Shown: positions 12,581 to 24,721, numbered from the stretch's first letter. The stretch is DNA of 64,000 nucleotides from Parasponia andersonii (GCA_002914805.1 JXTB01000125.1:542775-606774); one strand, 5' to 3'. The notes: a model not told the origin generated them from the sequence alone. A program made the numbers and translations.

Positions 12581-13534
12581 TGATGACAAATATTGATTTT
12601 TGAGATAAAAATAATAATACAACTTAATTAGCATACATGACCTTATCATTATTTTTAGAAACTCTTCCTCAACATATACATGGAAATTTGAAAAAAAAAA
12701 ATTCTCCCCCTTTTAACTTAATTTATGCATATATTAAGTAATAAAAATCATGAATATTTCTCCTCCTTTGATATCAGCAAAAAGAGTTGAAAGCACTAAG
12801 AGAAACATACCATACATCAGCATAGTGAGAATAATAGGTCACAATCAAAGATAGGCATAAGTCTCACACAAGGTTCTATCATCCATAATAAGAAGACATA
12901 TAAAAAGAGTTCAAAAGGTACAAAAATAACATACTAATAGATCATAAAAGACTAACACATCATAAAAGGACATGCAAAATATAAGTAAATAAGCAAGACA
13001 GGAAGACACTTGGATGGAAGTGGATTTTCTCCTTGATGCATGTAGTTTTACATCTCTTGTTGGTGCTTAAAGCGTGGCATGATGACTTATTCACGGATTT
13101 GAGTGAGAAAGAGAGATAGAATAGGCAAATTGATCATAAAATTAGAAGGAGCAGATACGGTTTAGTGGGATTAAAGATGAAATTTTGAAGAAATTGGAGT
13201 AAAAACTCATAGAAATCAAGATTAGAACCAAAAGAGAAAATGGTTTAAGGTTTTCATTCAGGGGATAAAAGTTTCAAGTAAAAGAGATGAGAGAAAAACA
13301 AAGAAAAGACCGTAGAAAACTGTCTCAGGTCGGGCTTAGAAAACTGGTGAGGAACATTTTTGGTCGACCAAGTTTGGTCGACCAAAATTTGAAAAGTTTC
13401 AGATTTGCCGAAAGTAGAAAAAAAAGTATATATTTTTAAAGAAACAATTTAGAATTTCAAATTTAGCCAAATAAAATGAGATGGGATAGAAATTAATAAA
13501 AAAAAAAAGCAAGAGAAAGCATGACAATGTATAA
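12581..13534 (-). other. 3' non-coding region of the copia element
   Basis: Lies between the RNase H stop and the polypurine tract, with no conserved frame. It carries two palindromic GGTCGACC sites near 13362-13386, each extended by flanking T and A runs; the same word recurs in the LTR near 10430. Confidence 0.6.
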
Positions 13535-16500
13535 TTAGGAAATTTCATCAAAATCAAGCATACCAAGTTCTCTTTTAATCATACAAAACCGTTCTTCACC
13601 AAGAGGTTTTGTAAAAATATCCGCTAATTGTTTTTCAGTGGAGACAAATTCAAGAGAAATATCACCTTTTTGCATATGATCACAAAGGAAATGGTGTCTT
13701 ATATCAATGTGCTTAGCTCGTGAATGCAAAATAGAATTTTTAGATAAGTTGATAGCACTAGTGTTATTACATTTAATAGGCATATATGCAAATTTCATAC
13801 CAAAATCTAAAAGTGTTTGTTTCATCCAAAGAATTTGTGCACAACAATTAGCCGTGGATATATACTCCGCTTCGGTAGTGGAAAGTGCAACTGAATTTTG
13901 TTTCTTTCTAAACCAAGAAACTAGTGAGTATCCCAAAAAGTGACAAGTGCCCCTTGTGCTCTTTCGATCGATTTTGCACCCAGCAAAATCCGCATCCAAA
14001 TAACTTGAGATATCAAAGTGTGTACCTTTAGGATATCATAATACAATATTCATAGTACCATGCAAATATTTTAAAATATGTTTAACCATACTAAGATGGG
14101 ATTCTTTAGGATTAGATTGATATCTAGCACATAGACAAACACTAAATATGATATCTAGTCTACTAACGGTAAGATAAAGTAAGGATCCGATCATACCTCG
14201 ATATTTAATAATATCTACCACTTTACCATTTTCATTTTTGTCAAGCTTGATTGATGAGCTCATTGGTGTCTTCATTGGTTTTGAATGTTCAAGTTCAAAC
14301 TTCTTGAGTAGCTTCTTGATGTACTTTGCTTGATTGATGAAGATTCCTTCTTTAGATTATTTTATTTGAAGTCCAAGGCAGAAGTTCAATTCTCCTATCA
14401 TAATCATCTCAAATTCACTATGCATACACTTAGAGAATTCTTCACAGAGATAAACATTAATGGCTCCAAATATAATATCGTCAATATAGATTTGCACAAT
14501 TGTCATGTCTACCCCTTTCTTCTTAATAAAAAGAGTAGTATCTGCTTTTCCTATTAAAAACTTATTTGAGATCAAAAAGTTTTTTATTCTATCATACCAA
14601 GCTCTAAGAGCTTGTTTTAGGCCATATAAAGTCTTTTTCAATTTGTAAACATGATCTGGATACTTATGATTTTGAAAACCAGGGGGTTGGGCTATATAAA
14701 CTTCTTCTAAAATGTATCTATTCAAAAATACACTCTTAACATCAATTTGATAAAGAATAAAATTCTTATGGCATACAAATGCTAAGAGCATTATAATGGA
14801 TTCTAATCTTACTACAGGTGCAATCGATACCTTCTTCTTGATTGAAACCTTGGCCACTAATCTAGCCTTGTTTCACACAATCACTCCATGCTCATCTAAT
14901 TTATTTCTAAAGACCCATTTAGTTCTAATAACTGAATGATCACTAGGTCTTGGAACTAATTCCCATACATCACTTCTTTCAAATTAATTTAGCTTATCTT
15001 GCATTGCTAAAATCCAAAATTTATCTTTTTCGGCATCTTTAAAATTTTTGGGTTCAATTTGAGAAAGGAAAGCTAAGTTGTTGCAAATATTTCTAAGTGA
15101 TATTCTAGTTCTGATACCTTGTAAGGAATCACCTAAAATTTGGTCTTTAGGATGAGTATGACTAATTTTTAAATTTGAGAAAAAGTTAAAATATTTCCAT
15201 TATTGTATTTTTCTTCCTTATGACTTTTGTCTTGTTGTAGTTAGATGTCCTCTTCTTCATTTGGTCTTTCATTGACACTTAATTCATTTAAGCTTTGTTC
15301 CAAACCTACAATATCATTATCACATATATTTCTCTCCTCATGTAGAGTATTAGACTTATAAAAAACAGCATGCATAGATTATTTTACTACTAATTTTCTT
15401 TTGTTGAAAACTTTATAAGCTTTACTAGTAGTAGAATATCTAAGAAAAATACTAACATCGGATTTTGAATCAAATTTTCCTAAATTATCTTTAGTATTCA
15501 AAATAAAATATTTACAACCAAAAACTTTAAAATAACCAATGTTGGGTTTTCTACCTTTCCAAAGCTCATAAGGTATCTTGTTCAAGATTAATCTTATCAT
15601 AACTCTATTCACAATATAACACACAGTACTTACCACTTTGACTCAAAAATATTTTGGCAAACTATTTTCATTTAGCATGCTTCGTGCCATTTTTTGTAAG
15701 GTTCTATTCTTTCTTTCTACAACTCTGTTTTGTTGTGGAGTTTTAGGAGTGGAAAAAATATGATCAAAACTATTTTTATAGCACAAAGCTTCCATTTCAT
15801 CATTTTAAACTTACTACCATGATCACTTCTAATAGATATGATGGTGTAGCCTTTTTTATTTTGCACTTTCTTACAAAAAATAGTAAGTACATTTAGAACA
15901 TCATTTTTATGAGCAATAAATAGAACCCAAATTAATATTGAAAAATCATCAACTATCACAAAAGCATAATGTTTTCCACCAAGAGTAGTTACTCTTGATG
16001 GTCCAAATAGATCCATGTGAAGTAGTTATAAGGGTCTAGAAGTAGTAATGACGTTTTTAGATTTAAAAAAACTTTTTACTTGTTTTCCAAATTAGCATGC
16101 GTCATACACCTTATCTTTTTCAAAAAGTAAACTTGGTAAACTACTAACAAGGTTTTTCTTTGGAAGCTTAGAAATAGTATTCATACTAGTATGTCCAAGT
16201 CTTCCATGCCAAAGCCAAGAATTATATTTTAAAGTCGAAAAATATTTATCTCGACTAAAATATTTTTTAATATCAATAGTGTAGACATTGTCTTTTCTTT
16301 CCCTTTTAAAAATAATTTCTTTTGAACAAATATCCTCAATCAAGCATTTGAAAGGCTCAAAATGACTCTATAATGTTTATCACAAAATTGAGTTATACTA
16401 AGCAAATTGTATTTAAGACTATCAACAAGTAAAATATTTTCTATAATGGGTCAGGATATAGTACCAATATTACCTACACCCAAAATCTTGCCTTTAGTCT

Positions 16501-16660
16501 TGTCTCCAAATGTGATATATCCTCCACTTCTTTTTGTGAATGATGAGAGCATAGAGTAGTCTCCGGTCATGTGTTTGGAGCAACCACTATCCAAGAACCA
16601 AAAGTTCTTCTTCTTTTGTACCTATAAGTAAGAATCAAACTTTGATTTTTGATATCTATA
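13535..16660 (-). pseudogene. Copia pol remnant (protease, integrase, RT, RNase H)
   Basis: Minus-strand fragments in copia order. The protease region near 16590 has DSGCSKHMTGD, the aspartic protease site. 16092-16343 has a pre-integrase zinc region (LWHGRLGHTSMN). 15717-16016 starts the integrase core (DLFGP, then FVIVDDFS with a catalytic-type Asp). 15379-15636 is the integrase C-terminal part (FGCKYFILN). 14357-14857 is reverse transcriptase with DVKSVFLN, LYGLKQALRAWYDR and the YIDDIIFG active-site box. 14036-14275 is the RT thumb/connection. 13535-13999 is RNase H, from DADFAGCKIDRKSTRG to QLADIFTKPL. Stops and frameshifts separate these pieces, so no polyprotein can be made. Lineage within copia (Tork- or SIRE-like) is not settled. 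Confidence 0.9.
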
Positions 16661-16775
16661 CTAATTTGGGTCCTTGAGTATTAGTTTTAGATTCTTTTGA
16701 TACCCAAGCTACCTTTCTACCAAAATATGCATTTTTTTTTATATAAAACATGAAAAACTAGTATGTTCATTGATT

Positions 16776-18216
16776 TCAATAAGTGCAAGTGTGTTTTGTG
16801 TCACTTGTACTAGCTTTTACAAAATAGTTTTTGAGGTATTTTTGTTTTATAAAAGATTTGTGCCCAATACCTCTTTTGTCAAAAACATATTTTTGTCTAC
16901 CAAGCATCATGTCAAATTTTTTCTTTCCATATGTAAATTTGTGGACAATTTTATTGAAGTAAAAAATCTTGTCATTTAAGGAAGTATTTTCTTTTGACAA
17001 AACATCACAATTACTACAAGATAATTTTACTTCCTTTTCTTTAGTAAACTTTTCAACTATTTTTGAAAAACTAAAAATTTTCTTTTTAAGAGCATTGTTC
17101 TTGAAAATAAGTTTTTCATCATTACTTAAATCACTACTAGTATCACTATCACCATGAAATTTATCTTTAGGTTTAAAAGAGCTTAACTCATTTTCTATTG
17201 CCATGAAGCATTTGTTGGTAATTTCTTCTTGTTCTTCTCTATTGGATTCTTCTTCTTCACTATCATCCCAAGTGGCCTTCATTGCCTTCTTCTTCATTTT
17301 TTTTCCTAAGGGACATTCATTCTTCATATGTCTTGGCTTCTTGCATTCAAAGCAAATGATGGGATCATCCTTCATTTTCTTCTCTTAAAAGTCATTGCCT
17401 TTGCTATTTTTCTTGAAATTCTTCTTTTTGAAATTTAAGGCAATGTCTTCTAACTCACTATCTACGAATTCTTCTTCTTCCTCATTGCTTTCTTGTGAGG
17501 CGATTTTGAGAGCGATTCCTTTCTTTTTTTTTTCCTTCTCCTTCATCTTCATTAGTTTCCTTCATAAGGATTTCATGGGTCATGAGAGAACCATAAATTC
17601 TTCAAGAGTAAGTTTGCTAAGGTCTTTTACTTCTTGAATAGCTATCATCTTGCTTCTATATGCTCGAAGAAGGCTTCTTAGAATCTTACTCACCAACTCA
17701 CCATTTGGAAAGGTTTTTCCTAAAGCACTAAGAGAGTTAATGATGAAGGTAAATCTAGTAAATATTTGAGAAATAGATTCATATTTTTCCATTTTGAATA
17801 ATTCATATTTTCTTGTGAAAATATTAATTCTAGTTTTCTTCATAGAATTAGTTCCTTGATATGACACATTAAGTATATTCTACAATTTATGAGCATCCTT
17901 AGCTTTTTTAACATTATTATTTTCGTTCTTATCTAGACTATACATAAGAATATTTCTTGCTTTTCCATTTTTGGTAAAAGACAAATTTATCCTTTTCCTC
18001 ATATTCCTCAATATCTTTTTCTACTTCAACTCCGTTAACAATCTTTGTAATTTTTAATGGATCTCTTGTGACAATATACTATAAATCAAAATCTATGGAT
18101 CTAAGATATGTGTCCATAAGACTTTTCTAATAGGTAAAATTACTTCCATTAAAGAAAGTTGGTTTGGAAGGTGACAACTCCTCATATTGAAAAGAAAAGT
18201 TATTTGGATTAGCCAT
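16776..18216 (-). pseudogene. Copia gag remnant
   Basis: Begins at an ATG at 18216 (MANPNNFSFQ...), 38 bases inside the primer binding site. The N-terminal capsid-like UBN2-type region continues through a frame break to the piece at 17580-17867 (MKKTRINIFTRKYELFKMEK). A CCHC zinc knuckle, CFECKKPRHMKNEC, lies at about 17310-17355. It is followed by an acidic DDSEEEES stretch and the coiled-coil-like linker seen in many plant copia gag-pol proteins. Several stops and frameshifts make it non-functional. The shift between the UBN2 part and the knuckle makes separate gag products impossible to define. Confidence 0.85.
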
Positions 18217-18253
18217 CTCAAAAATGGTTAAGTTTTAGAAAATTGAGCACAAA

Positions 18254-18265
18254 GCTCTGATACCA
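18254..18265 (-). other. Primer binding site (initiator Met-tRNA type)
   Basis: Minus strand TGGTATCAGAGC, the canonical plant copia primer site complementary to the 3' part of initiator methionine tRNA. It lies two bases inside the 5' LTR end, fixing the element's orientation. Confidence 0.93.
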
Positions 18266-18267
18266 AT

Positions 18268-19622
18268 TGTTATCCAAAGAATAGCTAACCTAAGAGGGGG
18301 GTGAATTGGGTTTTTAAGACTTTTACCAACTTTTTGAATTAACCAACAAAATTGAGTAAATAATGAATAGAGCAAGTAAAAATAGCAAATAAATAAGTAC
18401 AATATCAAAGTAAATAAATTAAAGAGATAGGGATAGAGAGATTGCAAATGCTATTTTTACGAGGTTCGACAAACACAACAGTTTGCTTCTGTCCCCGGCT
18501 CTCTGCAACTTGCTTAGATTTTTATACTATCGGGATAAGATTATGAGGTTAACCGACCCTTGTACAAATAGAGTGATTTCTTCTTAGGCACACACGCCTT
18601 TATAATAATCTTGAATCTGGCTCTATTACACCTAACCAAGGATTGTTAGAATCCGATGTCAATCTCACCTATACAGGATAGTTTATGACTCCGGTGTCAA
18701 CCTCACATCTCAATAATGTTTTTATGAAAATACAAATGAGCACTTACTCAAAAAATTACCTCTCAAAGAAATAATACAAGATAAGCTTGGGTGATTTGAG
18801 AATAATGCACAAATGATGCTCTAGGAATGGCTCAAATAGATTTGAAAGTTAAAGTAGAGTAAAAGAGAGCTTTTTTTCACTTAGAAATAGATTAGGTATC
18901 AATGTAGGTTCATATTCTCTTGTTCTAAGTTATCAAACTTAGTTTTATTTAAAGGCATCTTCAAAAACTAGTCGTTTTCGACCATTGGTAACTTATTGCA
19001 AAAATTTTAGTCGACTAGAAATAATTTTGGTCAACCAAAAAAACTAGCCGTTGGACTCTAACACACTAGTTCAACTCCAACGGTCATTTTTGGCCATTAT
19101 CGACCAAGCCTGGTTGACTAAAATTGGTTAGAAACCTATTTTTGGTTTCTTTGAAGTGATTTTTAGTCGTTCTTAAAACTTTCTTTGTCAAATCATTTTT
19201 AACATTAAAAAATGTACTTTTGAGAATATTTGGACTAGATTAGAAATGATATTTATTTTCAAATAATTAAGAATTAGTGGATTTAAAGTTTAGCTAATTC
19301 TTTAAAGATTTGTTTGAAAATTTATTTGAAAGATTTTTGAGCCATATCAAAGAGAATATTTTGTGCAATGCAATAAATTAAGTACAAGACTAGAAAATAA
19401 ATTTTAACCTATTTAGACTTAGTCTTGAATCTTGATTCTTTACATTCATCTTCAACTTTTGAGATTTTTCAGTGATGTGCTATTGTTGAGGACTTCATTT
19501 CTTAAGTTTTATCAATTTATTTTTCAACTTCATAACTACAAACTCAAGTTAGTTATTAGTAACTAAATTATATATTTGTTATTATCAAAATAAGACAAGA
19601 TTGAAAGCCACATAAGTCAACA
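18268..19622 (-). repeat. 5' LTR of the copia element (1355 bp)
   Basis: Minus strand TGTTGACTTATGTGG...TTTGGATAACA, TG...CA bounded. It matches the split left LTR throughout. It is uninterrupted, and so gives the original LTR length. Confidence 0.92.
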
Positions 19623-19718
19623 CCAGTTGATGCATAAAGACACCTAGTACTTCAAGTAGCCATGTGCAAAAAGTTAGAATATTAGAATAGGAGAAAAAAT
19701 AAAGCAATCTAATATTTC

Positions 19719-21520
19719 GTGATGAAGATGTGCCATAAAGTAAAAAATGGGGCAGTTGAGTCTAGTTTTCCTTCATTGTATGGTGCTAGCACAACGAGAA
19801 TAAAGTTGGGTCAATTATTTGAGAATAAACTTGAACTGAAGATGAAGATGCATTTACGTACAATGCAAAAAATTTTTGAATTCAAGGTGAAAAAGTCAGA
19901 GAAAGATATATGATATGTAACCTATGTAGATGACAAATATTATTGATGTTTGAGAGCTAGAAAATTAGAGAAGTCAGATATATTCGAGATGCGTAGCTAT
20001 GTGTCTACTCATAAATGTGTATTAATAGTAAGGCATAAGAACAACCACAAAGTGACACCATGACTTATTGGACAATGCATCAGGAGAAAATATACTAATA
20101 GTAAACCTAATTATCTACCTCATCAAATAGTGAAAGATTTTCATGTTAAATATGGTATTAACATGAATTATACTAAGGCTTGGAGATATAGAGAAAATTC
20201 CCTTACTTACGTTAAAGGGACGCTCGAAGCATTATACCAGTAGTTGTCGTTGTTTTTGTATATATCAAAGAAAAGGAATCAAAGAATAGTTACTCATTTC
20301 GAGATTGATGATATAGAGCATTTTAAGTACTTTTTCTTCTCTTTAGAGATGTATATTAGAGAATTTAGAGCCATATATCATCTGATACTTTGTGTAGATA
20401 GGACATTTATTAAGAATAAGATTAAAGAGATGATGGTATGTGCTCTTACTCTAGATACCAATAATCAATTATATCTAGAAGTTATTATTGTCATAGATTC
20501 AGAGAATAACAATTCATGGATGTATTTCATATTGAAGCTAAGAGAAACTATATAATATGTTTAAAGTTTAGTATTTCTATCTGATAAACGTGCAAGTATT
20601 GTGAATATCTTGTTTGTAATATTCTCGAAAGTTATCATAGAGTGTGCATATATCATATTAGCATGAATATTATGGCAAAATTTAAAACTGATCATTGTCA
20701 TGAAGAATATTTCTTAGCAGCAAAATCCTATTAAATGGTTGATTTCATTCATTATTTTCAGAAGATAATAGTCAAGGATCCTCCTATTACACAATATTTA
20801 GAAGAAATTAGTGTCGAGAAGTAGAGTCGAATATTCTTCCTAAAATCTAGTATAATATAATGACGAGTAACTTTGCTCAAAGTATGAATAGTAAAACCAA
20901 GGAGACACAAAAATGGCATATTACAAGTTTAGTAGAGTTTATCAGATTCACACTAAAAACTTGGTTCTGGGAACAAAGAGAAAAGATAAAGAAGTGTGAT
21001 GGTCCTCTTACAATGAACATAGAAAATGATTTGAGAGAGGTGTTTAAAGAAGCCAAAACAATTATAATTTATATACAAGATAGTGAACGGGATGGTGAAA
21101 TTAATCTATAGATGAAAACTTGTACGTGCAGAGAATTTGATCTAATTGGTTTGCTTTGTGCCTATGTACTAGCTGCTACCCATGAGCGAAATGTAGACCC
21201 CAACATCCTATATTCTAGGTTTTATATGATGGAGAAATGGTTGAACTTATATACTGAAACAAAATATTCAATGGGATAAAAAGATGACTGGGTTGTACCA
21301 AATAATATTAAACTTCGAAGGTTTGATCCTCCATCATATAAGCCTAAGTCAGGTCATCCAAAAACAAAAAGAAGACCTTCGAAAGATAAAAAGAAAAAAA
21401 TCCCAATATCGGTGTAGTCGATACAAAGGATGAGGACATAATAAAGTAACTTGTAAACACATGATGCCCATACCCTCAACCATAAACGCGTCAACCTCGA
21501 ATACTGTGCAAAAATAAAAT
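19719..21520 (+). pseudogene. Mutator-like (MULE) transposase pseudogene
   Basis: Pieces in several plus-strand frames follow MULE transposase order. 19719-19913 resembles the MuDR N-terminal DNA-binding region (KIFEFKVKKSEKD). 20244-20555 matches the MULE catalytic core, with LILCVDRTFIKNK (first catalytic Asp context) and IDSENNNSWMYFILKLRE. About 21117-21200 reads CTCREFDLIGLLCAYVLAA, a SWIM-type zinc finger (CxC...C with the final His replaced by Tyr in CAY). Near 21400-21460 a decayed CCHC knuckle (GHNKVTCK) follows. Many stops and frameshifts rule out function. Terminal inverted repeats were not found. Confidence 0.8.
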
Positions 21521-23107
21521 CTAGTAACACTACAAAATTCTTTAATAACTCTATATACAAATGAGAGGATTCTTCTATGTTCAAGGAAAGTAACGTATAC
21601 CCCACTTATATTTTTCCTTGATTTTCATAGGTATATATTTTTCATAAGCACAAACTTGTGGAGTGCACTATGTACAACATGTGCTACAAAATTTATGGAG
21701 ATGCATCTTAATCAGTGTCATGAATTTATCCATCTTATGATTAATAGCAAGAAACAGAAATGGAGTATATATTACTTTACCCAAGTGTGCAAGAATCCTT
21801 TCATCTATATATAGAGTTATTAAAGCATATTGTAGGGTTACTAGATTTTATTTTTATTCTTTCAAACACTTATTGGATGAACAATGCAGTACTTTGGTTT
21901 TCAAACACTTATTATAATATTTGTTTTCATAAAGGGTACTGTTTGTAGCAATGTTATTAGCAAGCAATAACTCTTGTTTATAGAAAATTAGCAATGTTTT
22001 ACCTGTGTCTAGTTAACGGTTAAAAACATCGAAGCCACATTGAATTAAGTCGAAGTAGGAATGTTCGATGGATTTTGATCTCTTTCGATGTGCTTTTGTT
22101 GTCATTGAAATGACATCAAAATGGGGTCGAATTGCATCGAATAACATACGTTTAATGTATTATAGACTTTACTATAATCGAATTACATCGAATATATAAT
22201 TGAAATGAATCAAACTAAACCATTAAGCTTTCCTAGAAATGCATCGAAGACCCATCGAAGTGCATCGAATTAGATCAAAGTAGGATTGTTCGATGGATTT
22301 TGATCTCTTTTAATATGGTTTTGTTGTCATCGAAATGATATTGAAATCGTATCGAATTACATCGAACATCATACGTTTAATGTACTATAAACTTTATTAT
22401 AATCAAATTATATCGAATATATAATCAAAAAGCATCGAATTTAGTCAAAAATCATCGAAATATTCGACAATGATTGTAACAATGTGATAAACAAAGTTTT
22501 CTGATCTACTGATTAATTTCATTTAATCAAATAGCATAATTATTATTGATTTTATAAATTTATATACAAAAGTAATTTCAAATATGTAGAACATCATTCA
22601 AGATTCTAAATTATAATACCTTAAACTCATATACAAAAATAATTCCAAATGCTTGATGCTTGATAACATATACTCCATAATTCCCGATGTATACTGTAAA
22701 TAGATATAAAATTAGCTTATAATTAAAATTTATTCAAATATGAATATAACAATATAATGTTACCTTTTTTTATTCCATGGCATGACATCGGGGCTGTCAT
22801 TTGACAGGTAAAAGGGTAAGGCTTATTTTGTAGGCCGAGATACAATTCTGAACAATGATCAAACACACCAGCTTGGAGAAGGAAATATGATAACATCTTG
22901 CACTATGAATTGTTGGCACAATAGTTACCATTATCATGCATTAGTGAGTATAATAGCTCTCATTGTGGACATGACCTCATATTTATTCATATCACTAATC
23001 ACGTAGTGCATACAACAATCATAAAAAATAAAGCTACTCTCAGTCATGGTAGTTCTGAATGCTTCTCGAATAGTTTTTCATAAATTAGTCCAAATTGGAG
23101 ACTATAA
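21521..23107. other. Non-coding region with CATCGA-rich repeats
   Basis: Contains the tandemly duplicated CATCGA-rich block at 22027-22426. The rest is AT-rich and without a recognisable gene. It may be the 3' non-coding part of the MULE to its left. Confidence 0.4.
22027..22426. repeat. Two diverged CATCGA-rich units, period about 226 bp
   Basis: Units at 22027-22202 and 22253-22426 align along their length (shared words TTCGATGGATTTTGATCTCT and CATACGTTTAATGTA). Each is dense in the hexamer CATCGA or its variants, on average every 10-20 bp. No coding frame is kept. Confidence 0.75.
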
Positions 23108-23225
23108 TTATTTTTTTCCCATATATATCTTTGGGAAAAAACTACACTCCTTGGATTAGTAGAAGGTTATTTTTTTCCCATATATATCTTTGGGAAAAAA
23201 CTACACTCCTTGGATTAGTAGAAGG
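23108..23225. repeat. Perfect 59-bp tandem duplication
   Basis: Two identical adjacent 59-bp copies (23108-23166, 23167-23225). Each unit contains a small palindrome, TTTTTTCCC...GGGAAAAAA. Identity implies a very recent event or an assembly artefact. Confidence 0.85.
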
Positions 23226-23378
23226 GCAACATCAATAGGCTACAAATTCGAAATAACAATTGATTACTAAGAATATATTCAAGTATAGATGAAAAAAAAT
23301 ACTCATTTATATACTAAGTAGATAAGCTTACATAGTCATCGTATGATAATCGTATGATAAACTTGTAAGGTAGTAAAT

Positions 23379-23664
23379 GAAACACTTCTATAAGAATCAT
23401 GCATAATATATTCATTTGATTCCGTTATCTCAGAGTGATCTCTCTCTTTTATCAAAGTGATGAACAACTTCATTATCTTCTCATGATTTTGCTTAATTTC
23501 TAACTGAGTTGTTTGGTAGATGGAACACTCGTATAAGAATCATGCATAATGTATTTATTTGATTTCGTTATCTTAGGGGCATCTTTCTTTTTGAGCAAAG
23601 CGAAGAACAATTTCATCATTTTCTCTTGGTTTTGCTTAATATCCAACTGAGTAGCTGGGTGAGA
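23379..23664 (-). repeat. Diverged 143-bp tandem duplication with coding potential
   Basis: Copies at 23379-23521 and 23522-23664 are about 80% alike. On the minus strand both are open, in different frames, and encode a similar module of about 45 residues: TQLDIKQNQEKMMKLF in one and TQLEIKQNHEKIMKLF in the other, both ending in YIMHDSY(T/R)SV. Most substitutions are conservative. Confidence 0.7.
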
Positions 23665-23685
23665 GGACGAGAGGAACCGAACCAT
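23500..23685 (-). CDS. Small hypothetical ORF divergent from the TFIIIC-subunit gene
   Basis: A 61-codon frame with an ATG start (MVRFLSSSHPATQL...), containing the first copy of the duplicated module. Upstream on the minus strand is CTAGGGTTCTCTCTGGCTC, which looks like plant 5'-UTR sequence, so the ORF may share a divergent promoter region with the gene starting near 23840. The frame stops just as the second module copy begins in another frame. I do not recognise the product. It is short, Lys-rich and probably soluble; it could equally be a transposon or gene fragment. Confidence 0.3.
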   Translation of the reverse strand: MVRFLSSSHPATQLDIKQNQEKMMKLFFALLKKKDAPKITKSNKYIMHDSYTSVPSTKQLS

Positions 23686-23839
23686 TAGTAAATGAGTGAG
23701 CCAGAGAGAACCCTAGTTTTTTTTTTTTTCCTTGTGATTTCTTTTAAAACTAAATAACATTTTGGTTACGGACACATATTTTTTGAATAATGAGGTCATA
23801 TATTTGTAAATAGCCATTGTTTGGGCATATTTAATGAAA

Positions 23840-23883
23840 ATTTTCAATTACTCCACAATCGATCTCATCGTTCTCCCTCAGTG

Positions 23884-23930
<47 letters not shown>

Positions 23931-24013
23931 CTCCTAAAAGCGACGGTCGCGCTCCAAGCATCGAAACTGAGACGAATCAAGACATCTTCGGCGAACGAAC
24001 CAAACCCATCCAG
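23840..24013 (+). other. 5'-UTR exon of the GTF3C3-like gene
   Basis: A CT-rich leader ends at a splice donor (CATCCAG|GTATCTC, 24013/24014). The intron runs to an acceptor at 24218 or 24222 (TGCAG/GCAG), 16-20 bases before the start codon. A (TC)19 microsatellite at 23889-23926 lies in the leader. The transcription start is not visible exactly. Confidence 0.55.
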
Positions 24014-24238
24014 GTATCTCTTCTCTTCTCTTCTCTCCCATCGCTTCTCTTTTTCTTTTAAATTGAGTCTTTTTCGGTGGAATATTGCGTTACTACTATT
24101 AGGTGGAGTGTTATTAGACATAGTAGTATATCTACTAAAATTTCTCAACCAAAAAAAAAAAAAATATTAATAGACATAAATATACACAAAAAAATCATCC
24201 CACTCTTTTTCAGTGCAGGCAGGCACCATTGTTCTTTC

Positions 24239-24340
24239 ATGGCGGAAATTGGGGACAATTTGGTTGACCATGAAGAGCGAGAGCCTCTCGAAGAAGAAGA
24301 AGAAGAAGAAGTAGAAGAAGAAGAAGTAGAAGAAGAAGAT

Positions 24341-24372
<32 letters not shown>

Positions 24373-24680
24373 AGAAGAAGAAGGTTCAGAGTATAGTTTC
24401 AGATTCGAGGAAGGTGTAAATCCATTGGATTTCGTGGAAGATAACGCCTTGACTTCTCAACCCTATAAGCTATTCGAGCGCCTTGAATTCGAGTATGAAG
24501 CTCTTGCTCAGAAAAAACGAAAAGCACCACCACCACCACCACCGCCGGGATCATCAGTCACAGTCAAGAAGGCCAGAGTTGAAGACGAATTTGGAGCCAG
24601 ACAAACTATGGAGGATTCTATCAAAGCTATGAACTATGGTGGTATTCACAAGAAATCTAAACGGGTACACTTTTCTTGCT

Positions 24681-24721
<41 letters not shown>

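Larger units (their letters stand above)
9589..19622 (-). mobile_element. Ty1/copia LTR retrotransposon, degenerate, with nested insertion
   Basis: Both LTRs are present (right = 5' LTR 18268-19622; left = 3' LTR 9589-12564), with a primer binding site at 18254-18265 and a polypurine tract next to the 3' LTR. The internal order on the minus strand is gag, protease, integrase, reverse transcriptase, RNase H, the copia order. Flanking 5-bp target duplications are CCAGC (9584-9588) and CCAGT (19623-19627), differing by one transition. The element spans 10.0 kb, or 8.4 kb without the 1.6 kb solo LTR nested in the 3' LTR. All reading frames are interrupted, so it is not autonomous. LTR divergence (scattered substitutions and small indels) points to an insertion that is not recent. 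Confidence 0.93.

Noticed and set aside
14330..14557. Plus-strand frames within 13.5-18 kb
   Set aside because: They are antisense shadows of the copia gag-pol remnants.
23831..24148. 105-residue minus-strand frame with an RERERE run
   Set aside because: It is the reverse of the (TC)n leader repeat of the TFIIIC-subunit gene.
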